A stretch of DNA of 64,000 nt, from assembly GCF_900460065.1 (NCBI RefSeq), contig NZ_UAVD01000027.1:310001-374000 (forward strand). Reading direction: 5' to 3'. The position numbers were made by a program, and so were the translations under genes. Origin of the DNA: Streptomyces griseus. GTDB lineage: Bacteria; Actinomycetota; Actinomycetes; Streptomycetales; Streptomycetaceae. Position 1 is the first letter of the stretch. Each line of letters opens with the position of its first letter. Below the pieces are notes generated by a model that worked only from the letters and a program-made list of their open reading frames with translations, was not told where the DNA came from and searched no databases. This document shows, piece by piece, positions 32,739-40,572 of this stretch.

Positions 32739-33512
32739 CTACTGGGGACCGTACTTGCGCCCCGTCCGCGACGTGACCCCGCCGAGCAGCCCGCGCGGGG
32801 CGACCTTCACCAGCCCCATCAGCGCCTTGTAGCGGGGGTCCGGGATCGACACCGTCTTCCCCCGGGCCAGATCCGTCAGCGCCGACGCCACCAGCTTGTC
32901 CGCGTCGAGCCACATCCAGTTCGGGATGTTGTCCGTGCCCATCCCGGCCCGCTCGTGGAACTCCGTCCGCACGAACCCCGGGCAGAGCACCATCAGCCGC
33001 ACCCCCGACCCGGCCAGGTCCCGCGCCGCGCCCTGGGTGAACTGCACGACCCACGCCTTGGACGCCCCGTACGTACCGCGCGGCACGAACGCCGCGACCG
33101 ACGCCACGTTGACGACCCCGCCCCGGCCCCGCTCCCGCATCCCGGCCACCGCCGCCGAGGTCAGCCGCAGCACCGCCTCGCAGTGCACCTTCAGCATCGT
33201 CAGCTCGTCGGCCATGGACACCTCCAGGAAGCGCCCCTTGTTGCCGAACCCGGCGTTGTTGACCAGCAGATCGACCGGGTGCGTGCGGTCCGCGAGCCGC
33301 TTCTCAACCGCTTCGATCCCCGCCTCCGTGGACAGGTCGGCGCTCAGCACCTCGGCCTCGATGCCGTGCCGGTCGTGCAGTTCGGTGGCCTGCTCGCGCA
33401 GCCGCGCGGTGTCCCGTGCCACCAGCACCAGGTTGTGCCCCTGGGCCGCGAGCCGCCGCGCGAACGCGGCCCCGATGCCCGCCGTCGCGCCCGTGATCAG
33501 TGCAGTCGTCAT
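32739..33512 (-). CDS. Short-chain dehydrogenase/reductase
   Basis: 257 residues from the ATG at 33512 (a longer start at 33551 lies in the MOSC gene). Cofactor motif ALITGATAGIGAAFARRLAA, NNAGFGN, catalytic Ser in VVNVASVAAFVPRG and the YGASK catalytic Tyr/Lys pair are all present. This classical SDR is of the type often annotated as an NAD(P)-dependent oxidoreductase acting on lipophilic substrates. The start is preceded by TAACGT with seven intervening bases, so the transcript is probably leaderless and its -10 overlaps the stop of the MOSC gene. Confidence 0.93.
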   Translation of the reverse strand: MTTALITGATAGIGAAFARRLAAQGHNLVLVARDTARLREQATELHDRHGIEAEVLSADLSTEAGIEAVEKRLADRTHPVDLLVNNAGFGNKGRFLEVSMADELTMLKVHCEAVLRLTSAAVAGMRERGRGGVVNVASVAAFVPRGTYGASKAWVVQFTQGAARDLAGSGVRLMVLCPGFVRTEFHERAGMGTDNIPNWMWLDADKLVASALTDLARGKTVSIPDPRYKALMGLVKVAPRGLLGGVTSRTGRKYGPQ

Positions 33513-33525
33513 ACGCCGCACGTTA
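33513..33525 (-). promoter_or_regulatory. -10 box for leaderless SDR transcript
   Basis: On the minus strand, TAACGT (33525-33520) precedes the ATG by seven bases. The first three bases of the box are also the TAA stop of the MOSC gene, so the SDR promoter is embedded in the end of that gene. Confidence 0.5.
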
Positions 33526-34236
33526 GTGCCCCGCGTGTTCCGGCGGCGCACCCGCCCGCCGCCCCGGGCCGCCCTGCCGCGCGACGTACTCCCGGGCCCT
33601 GCGCAGCGCCTCGGGGTGCAGCGCCTCCCCGGCGGCCAGCAGCGCGGGCAGCAGGGTGCGTTCGGTCGTCACCGCCCGGAACTGCAGGGCGGCGGTGACC
33701 TCGTGGTCCGGCCGGTGCACGATCTCGATGGGGTCCCCGGAGCGGACGGCGCCCGGTTCGATCACCCGCAGATACGCGCCGGTGGCCGCCCGCTGGGTGA
33801 ACCGCCGGACCCACCCCCGCTCCCCGAGGTGGTGGGCGAAGGTCCGGCACGGGATGCGGCCCGAGGTCACCTCCAGCACCAGGTCCGCGCCCACCCGCCA
33901 GCGCTCGCCGATCCGCGCGCCGCTGACGTCGAGGCCGAGGGTGGTGAAGTTCTCGCCGAACACCCCGTTGGGCAGCTTCCGGCCGTCCAGCTCCCGCTCC
34001 CAGGCGTCCAGCTCCTCCCGGGCGAAGGCGTACACCGCCTGGTCGCTGCCGCCGTGGTGGCGCAGATCGCAGACCGCGTCCCCGGCCACTCCGCTGCCGC
34101 CGCTGCCCCTGGGCCCGGGGTCGAGGACCTCGACCGGGCCCTCCACCGGTCGCTTGTCGATCCCGGTGACGCCCCCCGGGCCGTCGGTCCGGTCGGAGGG
34201 GCGAGGTTGCCCGATGTTCACGGTCAGCAGCTTCAT
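33523..34236 (-). CDS. MOSC domain protein (YiiM-like)
   Basis: 237 residues. The MOSC (molybdenum cofactor sulfurase C-terminal) fold is seen in VYAFAREELDAWERELDGRK, LPNGVFGENFTTLGLDVSGA, IGERWRVGADLVLEVTSGRI and the conserved cysteine in RIPCRTFAHHL. YiiM-type proteins handle molybdenum-cofactor-dependent reductive chemistry of N-hydroxylated compounds; activity here is inferred. A -10 box lies six bases before the start. Divergent from a LysR regulator 81 bases away, which may control it. Confidence 0.92.
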   Translation of the reverse strand: MKLLTVNIGQPRPSDRTDGPGGVTGIDKRPVEGPVEVLDPGPRGSGGSGVAGDAVCDLRHHGGSDQAVYAFAREELDAWERELDGRKLPNGVFGENFTTLGLDVSGARIGERWRVGADLVLEVTSGRIPCRTFAHHLGERGWVRRFTQRAATGAYLRVIEPGAVRSGDPIEIVHRPDHEVTAALQFRAVTTERTLLPALLAAGEALHPEALRRAREYVARQGGPGRRAGAPPEHAGH

Positions 34237-34317
34237 GGGGTCACGCTAGCGGCGATCGACCCCAAAGGTCTCCCTGATAAATTCGCCCGCCCCCCAAGAA
34301 CCTCTTATGCTGTCCGG
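34237..34317. promoter_or_regulatory. Divergent leaderless promoters, MOSC and LysR genes
   Basis: Leftward TAGCGT (34248-34243) is six bases from the MOSC ATG. Rightward TATGCT (34306-34311) is six bases from the LysR GTG. Neither start has a ribosome site. The AT-richer middle (about 34272-34286) could hold the LysR binding site, but I see no clean T-N11-A palindrome. Confidence 0.5.
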
Positions 34318-35208
34318 GTGATCGAAGCTCGCCACCTCCGTGTCCTGCGCGCCGTGTCCGCCACCGGCTCGTTCTCCGCCGCAGCCCGCGAACTCGGCTG
34401 CACCCAGCCCGCCGTCAGCCAGCAGATGAAGGCCCTGGAGTCCTCCGCCGGCACCACGCTGCTGATCCGCACCGGACGCGAGATGCGCCTCACCCAGGCC
34501 GGAGAGGCGCTGGTGCGGCACGCCTCCGGCATCCTCGCGGGGCTGACCGCCGCCGAGGAGGAGGTCGCCGCCATCGCCGGACTCCGGGCCGGCCGGGTCC
34601 GGCTGGTCTCCTTCCCCAGCGGCAGCTCCACGCTGGTCCCCGGGGCACTGGCCGCCCTGCGCGCCGAGCACCCCGGCACCCGGGTCTCGCTCGTCGAGGC
34701 CGAGCCGCCGCGCTCGGTGGACCTGCTGCGCGAGGGCGACTGCGACATCGCCCTGGCGTTCCGTTACGGGAGTACCGGCGGCGAGTGGGACGACCTGGTG
34801 GTCCGGCCGCTGCTCACCGACCGGCTGATCGGCCTCGTGCCGGAGGGCCACCGGCTGGCGGAGGCGTCGAGCGTGTCCATCGGCGAGCTGGCCGACGAGG
34901 CGTGGATCGCGGGCTGCCCGCGCTGCCGGCGGCAGCTGGTCGAGGTGTGCGAGGAGTCCGGCTTCACCCCGCGCATCGACTTCGCCACGGACGACTACCC
35001 GGCGGTGATGGGTCTGGTCGGGGCCGGGCTCGGGGTGGCGGTACTGCCGGAGCTGGCCGTCGAGTCGGTACGCCCCAAGGGGGCCAGGGCCGTGCCGGTC
35101 GAGCCCGCGATCGAGCGGGAGATCGTCGCGCTGACCCTGCCGGACCTCGCCCGGGTCCCGGCGGTGGCGGCCACCCTGGACCAGCTGGCGCGCACGGCCG
35201 CCCGCTGA
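34318..35208 (+). CDS. LysR family transcriptional regulator
   Basis: 296 residues. N-terminal winged helix-turn-helix: HLRVLRAVSATGSFSAAARE then LGCTQPAVSQQMKALESSAG, about 5-45, followed by the RTGREMRLTQAGE linker. The effector domain has VRLVSFPSGSSTLVPGALAA and LGVAVLPELAVESVRP. A CPRCRR cysteine pair in the effector domain could be redox-sensitive, which is speculative. GTG start with a -10 box six bases upstream indicates a leaderless mRNA. Divergent from the MOSC gene, its probable target. Confidence 0.94.
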   Translation: MIEARHLRVLRAVSATGSFSAAARELGCTQPAVSQQMKALESSAGTTLLIRTGREMRLTQAGEALVRHASGILAGLTAAEEEVAAIAGLRAGRVRLVSFPSGSSTLVPGALAALRAEHPGTRVSLVEAEPPRSVDLLREGDCDIALAFRYGSTGGEWDDLVVRPLLTDRLIGLVPEGHRLAEASSVSIGELADEAWIAGCPRCRRQLVEVCEESGFTPRIDFATDDYPAVMGLVGAGLGVAVLPELAVESVRPKGARAVPVEPAIEREIVALTLPDLARVPAVAATLDQLARTAAR

Positions 35209-35244
35209 GGGGCCGCGGCGTCGCCCCGGGGCGGACGGTCCCGG

Positions 35245-35282
35245 GCCGCACGGAGCGGCGGCGCCCGCCGGGCCCGTGCGGC
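35245..35282. terminator. Bidirectional terminator between the LysR gene and whiD
   Basis: GCCGCACGG (35245-35253) pairs with CCGTGCGGC (35274-35282), with further GC pairing inside. It lies between the convergent 3' ends of the LysR gene and whiD. Confidence 0.6.
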
Positions 35283-35385
35283 GGCCACGGGCGGTGAGGG
35301 GTCCGGCACCGCTGCGCCCGGCCGCGGGCCGGATGGCTGAAGATGCCGAAGAAACGTTTCTGCGTCCGGTTGCTGCATACGGGTG

Positions 35386-35715
35386 TCAGGTGGCGCCGGG
35401 GCCCTGTCCCGAGGCGGGCGCCGCGGTGATCAACCGGGTTCTGGCCCGGCCCATCAGTTCTTCGCGCTCGTCCTCCGTCAGGCCGCCCCACACTCCGTAG
35501 GGCTCCCGCACGGCCAGGGCGTGGGCCGCGCACTCGGCACGGACCGGGCAGCGCATGCAGACCTCCTTGGCGGAGGTCTCGCGGGCGCTCCGGGCCGCGC
35601 CGCGCTCGCCCTCGGGATGGAAGAACAGGGAGCTGTCCACGCCTCGGCAGGCGGCGAGCAGCTGCCAGTCCCACAGATCTGCGTTGGGTCCGGGAAGGCG
35701 GGAGAAATCTGCCAT
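35386..35715 (-). CDS. whiD: WhiB-family sporulation regulator WhiD
   Basis: 109 residues from the ATG at 35715 (GAGGGGAC upstream); a longer frame to 35832 covers regulatory repeats and is rejected. The [4Fe-4S] ligands are Cys23, Cys53, Cys56 and Cys62 (AACRGVD and VCMRCPVRAEC). The GVWGG turn and basic tail GRARTRLI follow. The N-terminus MADFSRLPGPNADLWDWQLL and the position next to bldM identify WhiD, needed for late sporulation and septum placement in S. coelicolor; the M. tuberculosis equivalent is WhiB3. WhiB proteins act with the primary sigma factor. Unusual repeats lie upstream. Confidence 0.95.
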   Translation of the reverse strand: MADFSRLPGPNADLWDWQLLAACRGVDSSLFFHPEGERGAARSARETSAKEVCMRCPVRAECAAHALAVREPYGVWGGLTEDEREELMGRARTRLITAAPASGQGPGAT

Positions 35716-35759
35716 TGCTTGTCCCCTCGGAGCTGTGCTGCGTCGGAAGCGGCGTCCTC

Positions 35760-35806
35760 GACCGTCTGTGATCGACGGCCTCGGGTGATCGGACCGTCTG
35801 TGATCG
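35760..35806 (-). repeat. 15-bp direct repeat upstream of whiD
   Basis: GACCGTCTGTGATCG occurs exactly at 35760-35774 and 35792-35806, 32 bases (about three helical turns) apart, 45 and 77 bases upstream of the whiD start. This is a plausible pair of activator or repressor sites. Confidence 0.7.
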
Positions 35807-35827
35807 GTGTGACCGAAGTCTCGACCG

Positions 35828-35852
35828 TACATCTACGGTGCTAGTAGATGTA
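35828..35852. promoter_or_regulatory. 25-bp perfect inverted repeat in the whiD-bldM gap
   Basis: TACATCTAC (35828-35836) and GTAGATGTA (35844-35852) are perfect nine-base arms with a seven-base spacer. The AT content and dyad length suggest a dimeric regulator site about 115 bases upstream of whiD. Confidence 0.65.
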
Positions 35853-36017
35853 AATATGACTGATTGCGAATCTAGCCACAGACACCCTTAAAAGGGAAGA
35901 AATGGTGCCGAATAGGGCATGCCAGGGAGTGAAGATTCGGTTGACGGGTGAATCACCCGCGCCGTTCTCCTCCGTGTACGGGCCTTCACGTAGAGTGCCG
36001 AACCCGGCCGCCCGACC

Positions 36018-36045
36018 CGTAACTCTTTCGAGTGACCGTCGTTAA
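36018..36045 (+). promoter_or_regulatory. Sigma-BldN-type promoter of bldM
   Basis: CGTAAC (36018-36023), a 16-base spacer, and CGTTAA (36040-36045) match the CGTAAC-N16-CGTT consensus of the developmental ECF sigma factor BldN, which is known to transcribe bldM in S. coelicolor. Transcription would give a leader of about 115 bases before the bldM ATG. Confidence 0.85.
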
Positions 36046-36168
36046 GAGAGCGGATGCGGTTGACGGATATCCGGCTCGGGCACATGTCCGAGGGGGTCAA
36101 CCGCACAGGTGACGACTTGTATCAGCCTGGAGGCTCAAGGTGACGCGCATCAGCTGCGGAGGACGGTC

Positions 36169-36780
36169 ATGACATCCGTCCTCGTCTGCGACGACTCCCC
36201 GCTTGCCCGAGAAGCGCTCCGTCGCGCGGTGGCCACCGTGCCCGGCGTCGAGCGCGTGACGACCGCGGCCAACGGCGAGGAAGTCCTCCGCCGCTGGGGT
36301 GCCGATCGTTCGGATCTGATTCTGATGGACGTACGCATGCCCGGTCTGGGGGGTGTGGAGACCGTCCGTCGACTGCTCTCCGCCGACCCCGGCGCCCGGA
36401 TCATCATGCTGACCGTCGCCGAGGACCTGGACGGGGTCGCGCTCGCGGTCGCCGCCGGGGCCCGCGGCTATCTGCACAAGGACGCCTCGCGCGCCGAGCT
36501 GCGGGCCACCGTCACCCAGGCGCTGGCCGACCCGACCTGGCGGCTCGCCCCGCGTCGGCTGCGGTCCGCCGAGATGGGGGCGGCCCCCACGCTCACCGCG
36601 CGGGAGATCCAGGTCCTCGAAGGCATGAGCCACGGCCGCTCCAACGCGGAGATCGGCCGGGAGCTGTTCCTCTCCGAGGACACGGTCAAGACCCACGCCC
36701 GGCGCCTGTTCAAGAAGCTCGGGGCCTCGGACCGCGCCCACGCGGTGGCCCTCGGATTCCGCTGGGGCCTGGTGCGCTGA
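36169..36780 (+). CDS. bldM: Response regulator BldM
   Basis: 203 residues, exactly the length known for BldM, from the ATG with GCGGAGGACGG upstream (a frame-open start at 36109 lacks this). The receiver domain is about 1-115 with acidic Asp8/Asp9, Asp54 in LILMDVRMPG and Lys in YLHKDAS. The LuxR/NarL DNA-binding domain is about 135-200: LTAREIQVLEGMSHGRSNAE and LFLSEDTVKTHARRLFKKLG. BldM is an orphan, atypical regulator of aerial growth; as homodimer or as heterodimer with WhiI it activates different gene sets. Preceded by a BldN-type promoter. Confidence 0.96.
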   Translation: MTSVLVCDDSPLAREALRRAVATVPGVERVTTAANGEEVLRRWGADRSDLILMDVRMPGLGGVETVRRLLSADPGARIIMLTVAEDLDGVALAVAAGARGYLHKDASRAELRATVTQALADPTWRLAPRRLRSAEMGAAPTLTAREIQVLEGMSHGRSNAEIGRELFLSEDTVKTHARRLFKKLGASDRAHAVALGFRWGLVR

Positions 36781-36965
36781 CGACGGCCCGGGCCGCGCCC
36801 CGTCCGCAGACGGCGGACGGGGTCACGGAGCGGGACACCGGCTCCACGCCCCGTATCCGCGCACCCCCGGCGGTGACATGTGACGCTTCCCGGCCGATGA
36901 CGCATCCTTGAGTCGTGGAGTTCCTCAGGAACGATTCGGTCGAGCGGAAGGGGAGGGCGCAGGAC

Positions 36966-37631
36966 ATGACATCCGGCGCACCCGCTCATAACGCTTCGGT
37001 GCACAACTCGGGACGCGGTGGAGCGGACCGGGCGGCCTCAGGGCACCATGGTCCGATGCGCGACGACGAAACCACGGTGATCGGTGCCCTCGTGCACCGG
37101 GCCGTCGAGGGCGACGCGCAGGCCACCCATGATCTGCTGGCCCATGTCCACCCCCTCGCCCTGCGCTACTGCCGCTCCCGGCTGAACCGCCTTCCCGGTG
37201 ACGCTCGCCACTTCGTGGAGGACCTGGCGCAGGAGGTCTGCGTCGCGGTGCTGATGGCGCTGCCGCGCTACAAGGACACCGGCAGGCCCTTCGAGGCCTT
37301 CGTCTTCGCCATCGCCGGACACAAGGTCGCCGACCTCCAGCGCGCCGCGATGCGCCACCCGGGATCGACCGCCGTCCCCTCCGACGAGATGCCGGAGCGG
37401 CCCGACGACTCCCTCGGCCCGGAGGAGCGCGCCCTGCTCAGCAGCGACGCCGCCTGGGCCAAGAAGCTCCTCGCCAACCTCCCGGAGAACCAGCGCGAGC
37501 TGCTGGTCCTGCGCGTCGCGGTCGGGCTGACCGCGGAGGAGACCGGTCAGATGCTCGGGATGTCCCCGGGCGCGGTCCGGGTCGCCCAGCACCGCGCCCT
37601 CAGCCGGCTCCGGGCGCTCGCCGAGCAGTAG
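36966..37631 (+). CDS. shbA: ECF sigma factor, ShbA/SigD type
   Basis: 221 residues from the ATG at 36966. Upstream GTG 36915 and downstream ATG 37056 are also in frame, so the first 47 residues are uncertain. Region 2 is in LAHVHPLALRYCRSRLNRLP, EDLAQEVCVAVLMALPRYKD and FEAFVFAIAGHKVADLQRAA. Region 4 is in LPENQRELLVLRVAVGLTAE and MLGMSPGAVRVAQHRALSRL. The position between bldM and guaB matches SigD of M. tuberculosis and, as I recall, ShbA of Streptomyces, which drives the primary sigma gene hrdB; the symbol rests on synteny. No anti-sigma gene is adjacent. Confidence 0.88.
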   Translation: MTSGAPAHNASVHNSGRGGADRAASGHHGPMRDDETTVIGALVHRAVEGDAQATHDLLAHVHPLALRYCRSRLNRLPGDARHFVEDLAQEVCVAVLMALPRYKDTGRPFEAFVFAIAGHKVADLQRAAMRHPGSTAVPSDEMPERPDDSLGPEERALLSSDAAWAKKLLANLPENQRELLVLRVAVGLTAEETGQMLGMSPGAVRVAQHRALSRLRALAEQ

Positions 37632-37661
37632 ACGCCCTCACCCGGTCCCGCCGGAGAGGCG

Positions 37662-37677
37662 CTGTAGGAAACTACAG
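37662..37677 (+). terminator. Small GAAA-tetraloop hairpin before guaB
   Basis: CTGTAG and CTACAG enclose a GAAA loop 31 bases after the sigma gene stop. The stem is only six pairs, weak for a terminator in this genome; it could equally be a protein-binding dyad in front of guaB. Confidence 0.35.
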
Positions 37678-37770
37678 ATCAGCCAAGTGATCTTGATCGT
37701 GGAATGAGACGCCCGCAGAGCCCGTTAGCATGGACATCCGCACCGATCAAGGCCATTTGGGGAAGGTGTC

Positions 37771-39273
37771 ATGACTGCAAACGTCGACGGAGTGCCCGAG
37801 AAATTCGCGACGCTCGGGTTGACCTACGACGACGTGCTGCTGCTGCCCGGCGCGTCCGAGGTCCTGCCCAACGCGGTGGACACCTCCACGCTCATCTCGC
37901 GCAACGTACGGGTGAACATCCCCCTGCTGTCGGCCGCCATGGACAAGGTGACCGAGGCCCGGATGGCCATCGCCATGGCCCGTCAGGGCGGCGTCGGCGT
38001 GCTGCACCGCAACCTCTCCATCGAGGACCAGGTCAACCAGGTCGACCTGGTCAAGCGGTCCGAGTCCGGGATGGTCACCGACCCGATCACCGTGCACCCC
38101 GACGCCACGCTCGGCGAGGCGGACGCGCTCTGCGCGAAGTTCCGCATCAGCGGCGTGCCGGTCACCGACGCCGCGGGCAAGCTGCTCGGCATCGTCACCA
38201 ACCGCGACATGGCCTTCGAGTCGGACCGTACGCGCCAGGTGCGCGAGGTCATGACGCCGATGCCGCTCGTCACCGGCCGGGTCGGCATCTCCGGCGTCGA
38301 GGCCATGGAGCTGCTGCGCCGCCACAAGATCGAGAAGCTGCCCCTGGTCGACGACGCGGGCATCCTCAAGGGCCTCATCACGGTCAAGGACTTCAAGAAG
38401 GCCGAGCAGTACCCGAACGCGGCCAAGGACGCCGAGGGCCGGCTGCTCGTCGGCGCGGCCGTCGGCGCCAGCCCCGAGGCGCTGGAGCGCGCCCAGGCGC
38501 TCGCGTCCGCCGGGGTCGACTTCCTCATCGTCGACACCTCGCACGGGCACAACAGCAACGCCCTCGCCTGGATGGCGAAGATCAAGTCGAGCGTCGGCGT
38601 CGACGTCATCGGCGGCAACGTCGCCACCCGCGACGGCGCCCAGGCCCTGATCGACGCCGGAGTCGACGGCGTGAAGGTCGGCGTGGGGCCCGGCTCGATC
38701 TGTACCACCCGTGTGGTCGCCGGCATCGGCGTCCCGCAGGTCACCGCGATCTACGAGGCCGCGCTCGCCGCGCGCGCCGCGGGCGTCCCGGTGATCGGCG
38801 ACGGCGGCCTCCAGTACAGCGGCGACATCGGCAAGGCGCTCGCCGCGGGCGCGGACAGCGTGATGCTGGGCAGCCTCCTCGCGGGCTGCGAGGAGTCCCC
38901 GGGCGAGCTGATGTTCATCAACGGCAAGCAGTTCAAGTCCTACCGGGGCATGGGCTCGCTGGGCGCCATGCAGTCCCGTGGTCAGGGCCGGTCCTACTCC
39001 AAGGACCGCTACTTCCAGGCCGAGGTGTCCTCGGACGACAAGCTCGTCCCCGAGGGCATCGAGGGCCAGGTTCCCTACCGCGGCCCGCTGGCCAACGTCC
39101 TCCACCAGCTCGTCGGCGGCCTCCGCCAGACCATGGGCTACGTCGGCGCCGCGTCCGTCGACCAGATGGAGAGCAAGGGCCGGTTCGTCCGGATCACCTC
39201 GGCGGGGCTCAAGGAGAGCCACCCGCACGACATCCAGATGACGGTGGAAGCACCGAACTACAGCAGGAAGTAA
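37771..39273 (+). CDS. guaB: Inosine-5'-monophosphate dehydrogenase
   Basis: 500 residues, full length. It oxidises IMP to XMP with NAD+, the committed step to GMP. The TIM barrel is split by two CBS domains (about 105-225: MTDPITVHPDATLGEADALC onward). The catalytic cysteine is Cys311 in GPGSICTTRVVAGIG. The flap region YFQAEVSSDDKLVPEGIEGQ and C-terminal RITSAGLKESHPHDIQMT are typical. The ATG has GGAAGG upstream. Lies immediately before guaB3; guaA, the next step, is 20 kb downstream. Confidence 0.98.
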   Translation: MTANVDGVPEKFATLGLTYDDVLLLPGASEVLPNAVDTSTLISRNVRVNIPLLSAAMDKVTEARMAIAMARQGGVGVLHRNLSIEDQVNQVDLVKRSESGMVTDPITVHPDATLGEADALCAKFRISGVPVTDAAGKLLGIVTNRDMAFESDRTRQVREVMTPMPLVTGRVGISGVEAMELLRRHKIEKLPLVDDAGILKGLITVKDFKKAEQYPNAAKDAEGRLLVGAAVGASPEALERAQALASAGVDFLIVDTSHGHNSNALAWMAKIKSSVGVDVIGGNVATRDGAQALIDAGVDGVKVGVGPGSICTTRVVAGIGVPQVTAIYEAALAARAAGVPVIGDGGLQYSGDIGKALAAGADSVMLGSLLAGCEESPGELMFINGKQFKSYRGMGSLGAMQSRGQGRSYSKDRYFQAEVSSDDKLVPEGIEGQVPYRGPLANVLHQLVGGLRQTMGYVGAASVDQMESKGRFVRITSAGLKESHPHDIQMTVEAPNYSRK

Positions 39274-39377
39274 CGCATCACCGCAGGTGAGGGGCGGACC
39301 GGAGTTCCCGGTACCGCCCCTCAGGCACGTGTCGGGGATACTGGTCAGCGCAGACGTAGAGGGAAAGGCCACACATC

Positions 39378-40502
39378 GTGACTGAGATCGAGATCGGGCG
39401 CGGCAAGCGCGGCCGCCGGGCTTACGCATTCGACGACATCGCTGTCGTTCCGAGCCGCCGCACCCGGGACCCGAAGGAGGTCTCGATCGCCTGGCAGATC
39501 GACGCCTACCGCTTCGAGCTGCCGTTCCTGGCCGCTCCCATGGACTCCGTGGTCTCCCCGCAGCACGCCATCCGGATCGGCGAGCTCGGTGGTCTGGGCG
39601 TGCTGAACCTGGAAGGCCTGTGGACCCGGCACGCCGACCCGCAGCCGCTGCTGGACGAGATCGCCGAGATGCCGGTCGAGTCCGCGACCCGCCGGCTCCA
39701 GGAGATCTACGCCGCCCCCATCCAGGAGGAGCTGATCGGGCAGCGCATCAAGGAGGTGCGCGACTCCGGCGTCGTCACCGCCGCCGCGCTCTCCCCACAG
39801 CGCACCGCCCAGTTCTCCAAGGCGGTCGTCGACGCGGGCGTCGACATCTTCGTCATCCGCGGTACGACGGTCTCCGCCGAGCATGTCTCGGGCGCGGCCG
39901 AGCCGCTGAACCTGAAGCAGTTCATCTACGAGCTGGACGTCCCGGTCATCGTCGGCGGCTGCGCCACGTACACCGCCGCCCTGCACCTGATGCGGACCGG
40001 CGCGGCCGGTGTCCTCGTCGGCTTCGGCGGCGGCGCGGCGCACACCACGCGCAACGTCTTCGGCATCCAGGTCCCGATGGCCACCGCCGTCGCGGACGTC
40101 GCCGGGGCCCGCCGCGACTACATGGACGAGTCCGGCGGCCGGTACGTGCACGTCATCGCCGACGGGGGCGTCGGCTGGTCCGGCGACCTGCCGAAGGCCA
40201 TCGCCTGCGGTGCGGACGCCGTGATGATGGGCTCCCCGCTGGCCCGCGCCACCGACGCGCCGGGCCGCGGCCGGCACTGGGGCATGGAGGCCGTCCACGA
40301 GGACGTGCCGCGCGGCAAGCTGGTCGACCTCGGCTCGGTCGGGACGACGGAGGAGGTCCTCACCGGCCCCTCGCACACCCCGGACGGTTCGATGAACATC
40401 TTCGGCGCCCTGCGTCGCGCGATGGCCACCACCGGCTACAGCGACCTCAAGGAGTTCCAGCGCGTCGAGGTGACGGTGGCGGACTCGCAGCACCGCCGCT
40501 GA
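39378..40502 (+). CDS. guaB3: GuaB3-family IMP dehydrogenase-related protein
   Basis: 374 residues, IMPDH/GMPR barrel without CBS domains. The nucleotide and phosphate sites are readable (FLAAPMDSVVSPQHAIRIGE, DIFVIRGTTVSAEHVSG, HVIADGGVGWSGDLPKAIAC). The loop aligned to GPGSICTTR of GuaB reads GGGAAHTTR, with His222 where the catalytic Cys should be. So it is not expected to act as a normal IMP dehydrogenase. A cyanobacterial GuaB3 has been reported as an XMP reductase; the actinobacterial role is open. Follows guaB by 104 bases; same order in Mycobacterium. Confidence 0.93.
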   Translation: MTEIEIGRGKRGRRAYAFDDIAVVPSRRTRDPKEVSIAWQIDAYRFELPFLAAPMDSVVSPQHAIRIGELGGLGVLNLEGLWTRHADPQPLLDEIAEMPVESATRRLQEIYAAPIQEELIGQRIKEVRDSGVVTAAALSPQRTAQFSKAVVDAGVDIFVIRGTTVSAEHVSGAAEPLNLKQFIYELDVPVIVGGCATYTAALHLMRTGAAGVLVGFGGGAAHTTRNVFGIQVPMATAVADVAGARRDYMDESGGRYVHVIADGGVGWSGDLPKAIACGADAVMMGSPLARATDAPGRGRHWGMEAVHEDVPRGKLVDLGSVGTTEEVLTGPSHTPDGSMNIFGALRRAMATTGYSDLKEFQRVEVTVADSQHRR

Positions 40503-40520
40503 CCTCCCGTACGTACGCGG

Positions 40521-40553
40521 AAGGGCCCGGACCGTCTCGCGGTCCGGGCCCTT
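40521..40553 (+). terminator. Terminator after guaB3
   Basis: AAGGGCCCGGACCG (40521-40534) pairs perfectly with CGGTCCGGGCCCTT (40540-40553) around TCTCG, followed by GCGTTT. A 14-bp stem with a short T run, one of the clearest terminators in the window; also serves the convergent membrane-protein gene. Confidence 0.88.
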
Positions 40554-40572
40554 GCGTTTCGTCCCGCGGGTG

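Larger units (their letters stand above)
35716..36168. promoter_or_regulatory. whiD-bldM divergent control region
   Basis: This 453-base gap is strikingly AT-rich in its centre (about 35828-35930) for this genome. Facing whiD it carries a 15-base direct repeat (35760-35774 and 35792-35806) and a 25-base inverted repeat (35828-35852). In the middle lie CCCTTAAAAGGG (35885-35896) and GGGTGAATCACCC (35944-35956). Facing bldM it has a sigma-BldN-type promoter (36018-36045). No coding sequence is supported. Confidence 0.75.

Noticed and set aside
35386..35832. Longer whiD frame starting at 35832
   Set aside because: The extra N-terminus encodes the direct-repeat DNA and is not WhiD-like; ATG 35715 has a strong ribosome site.
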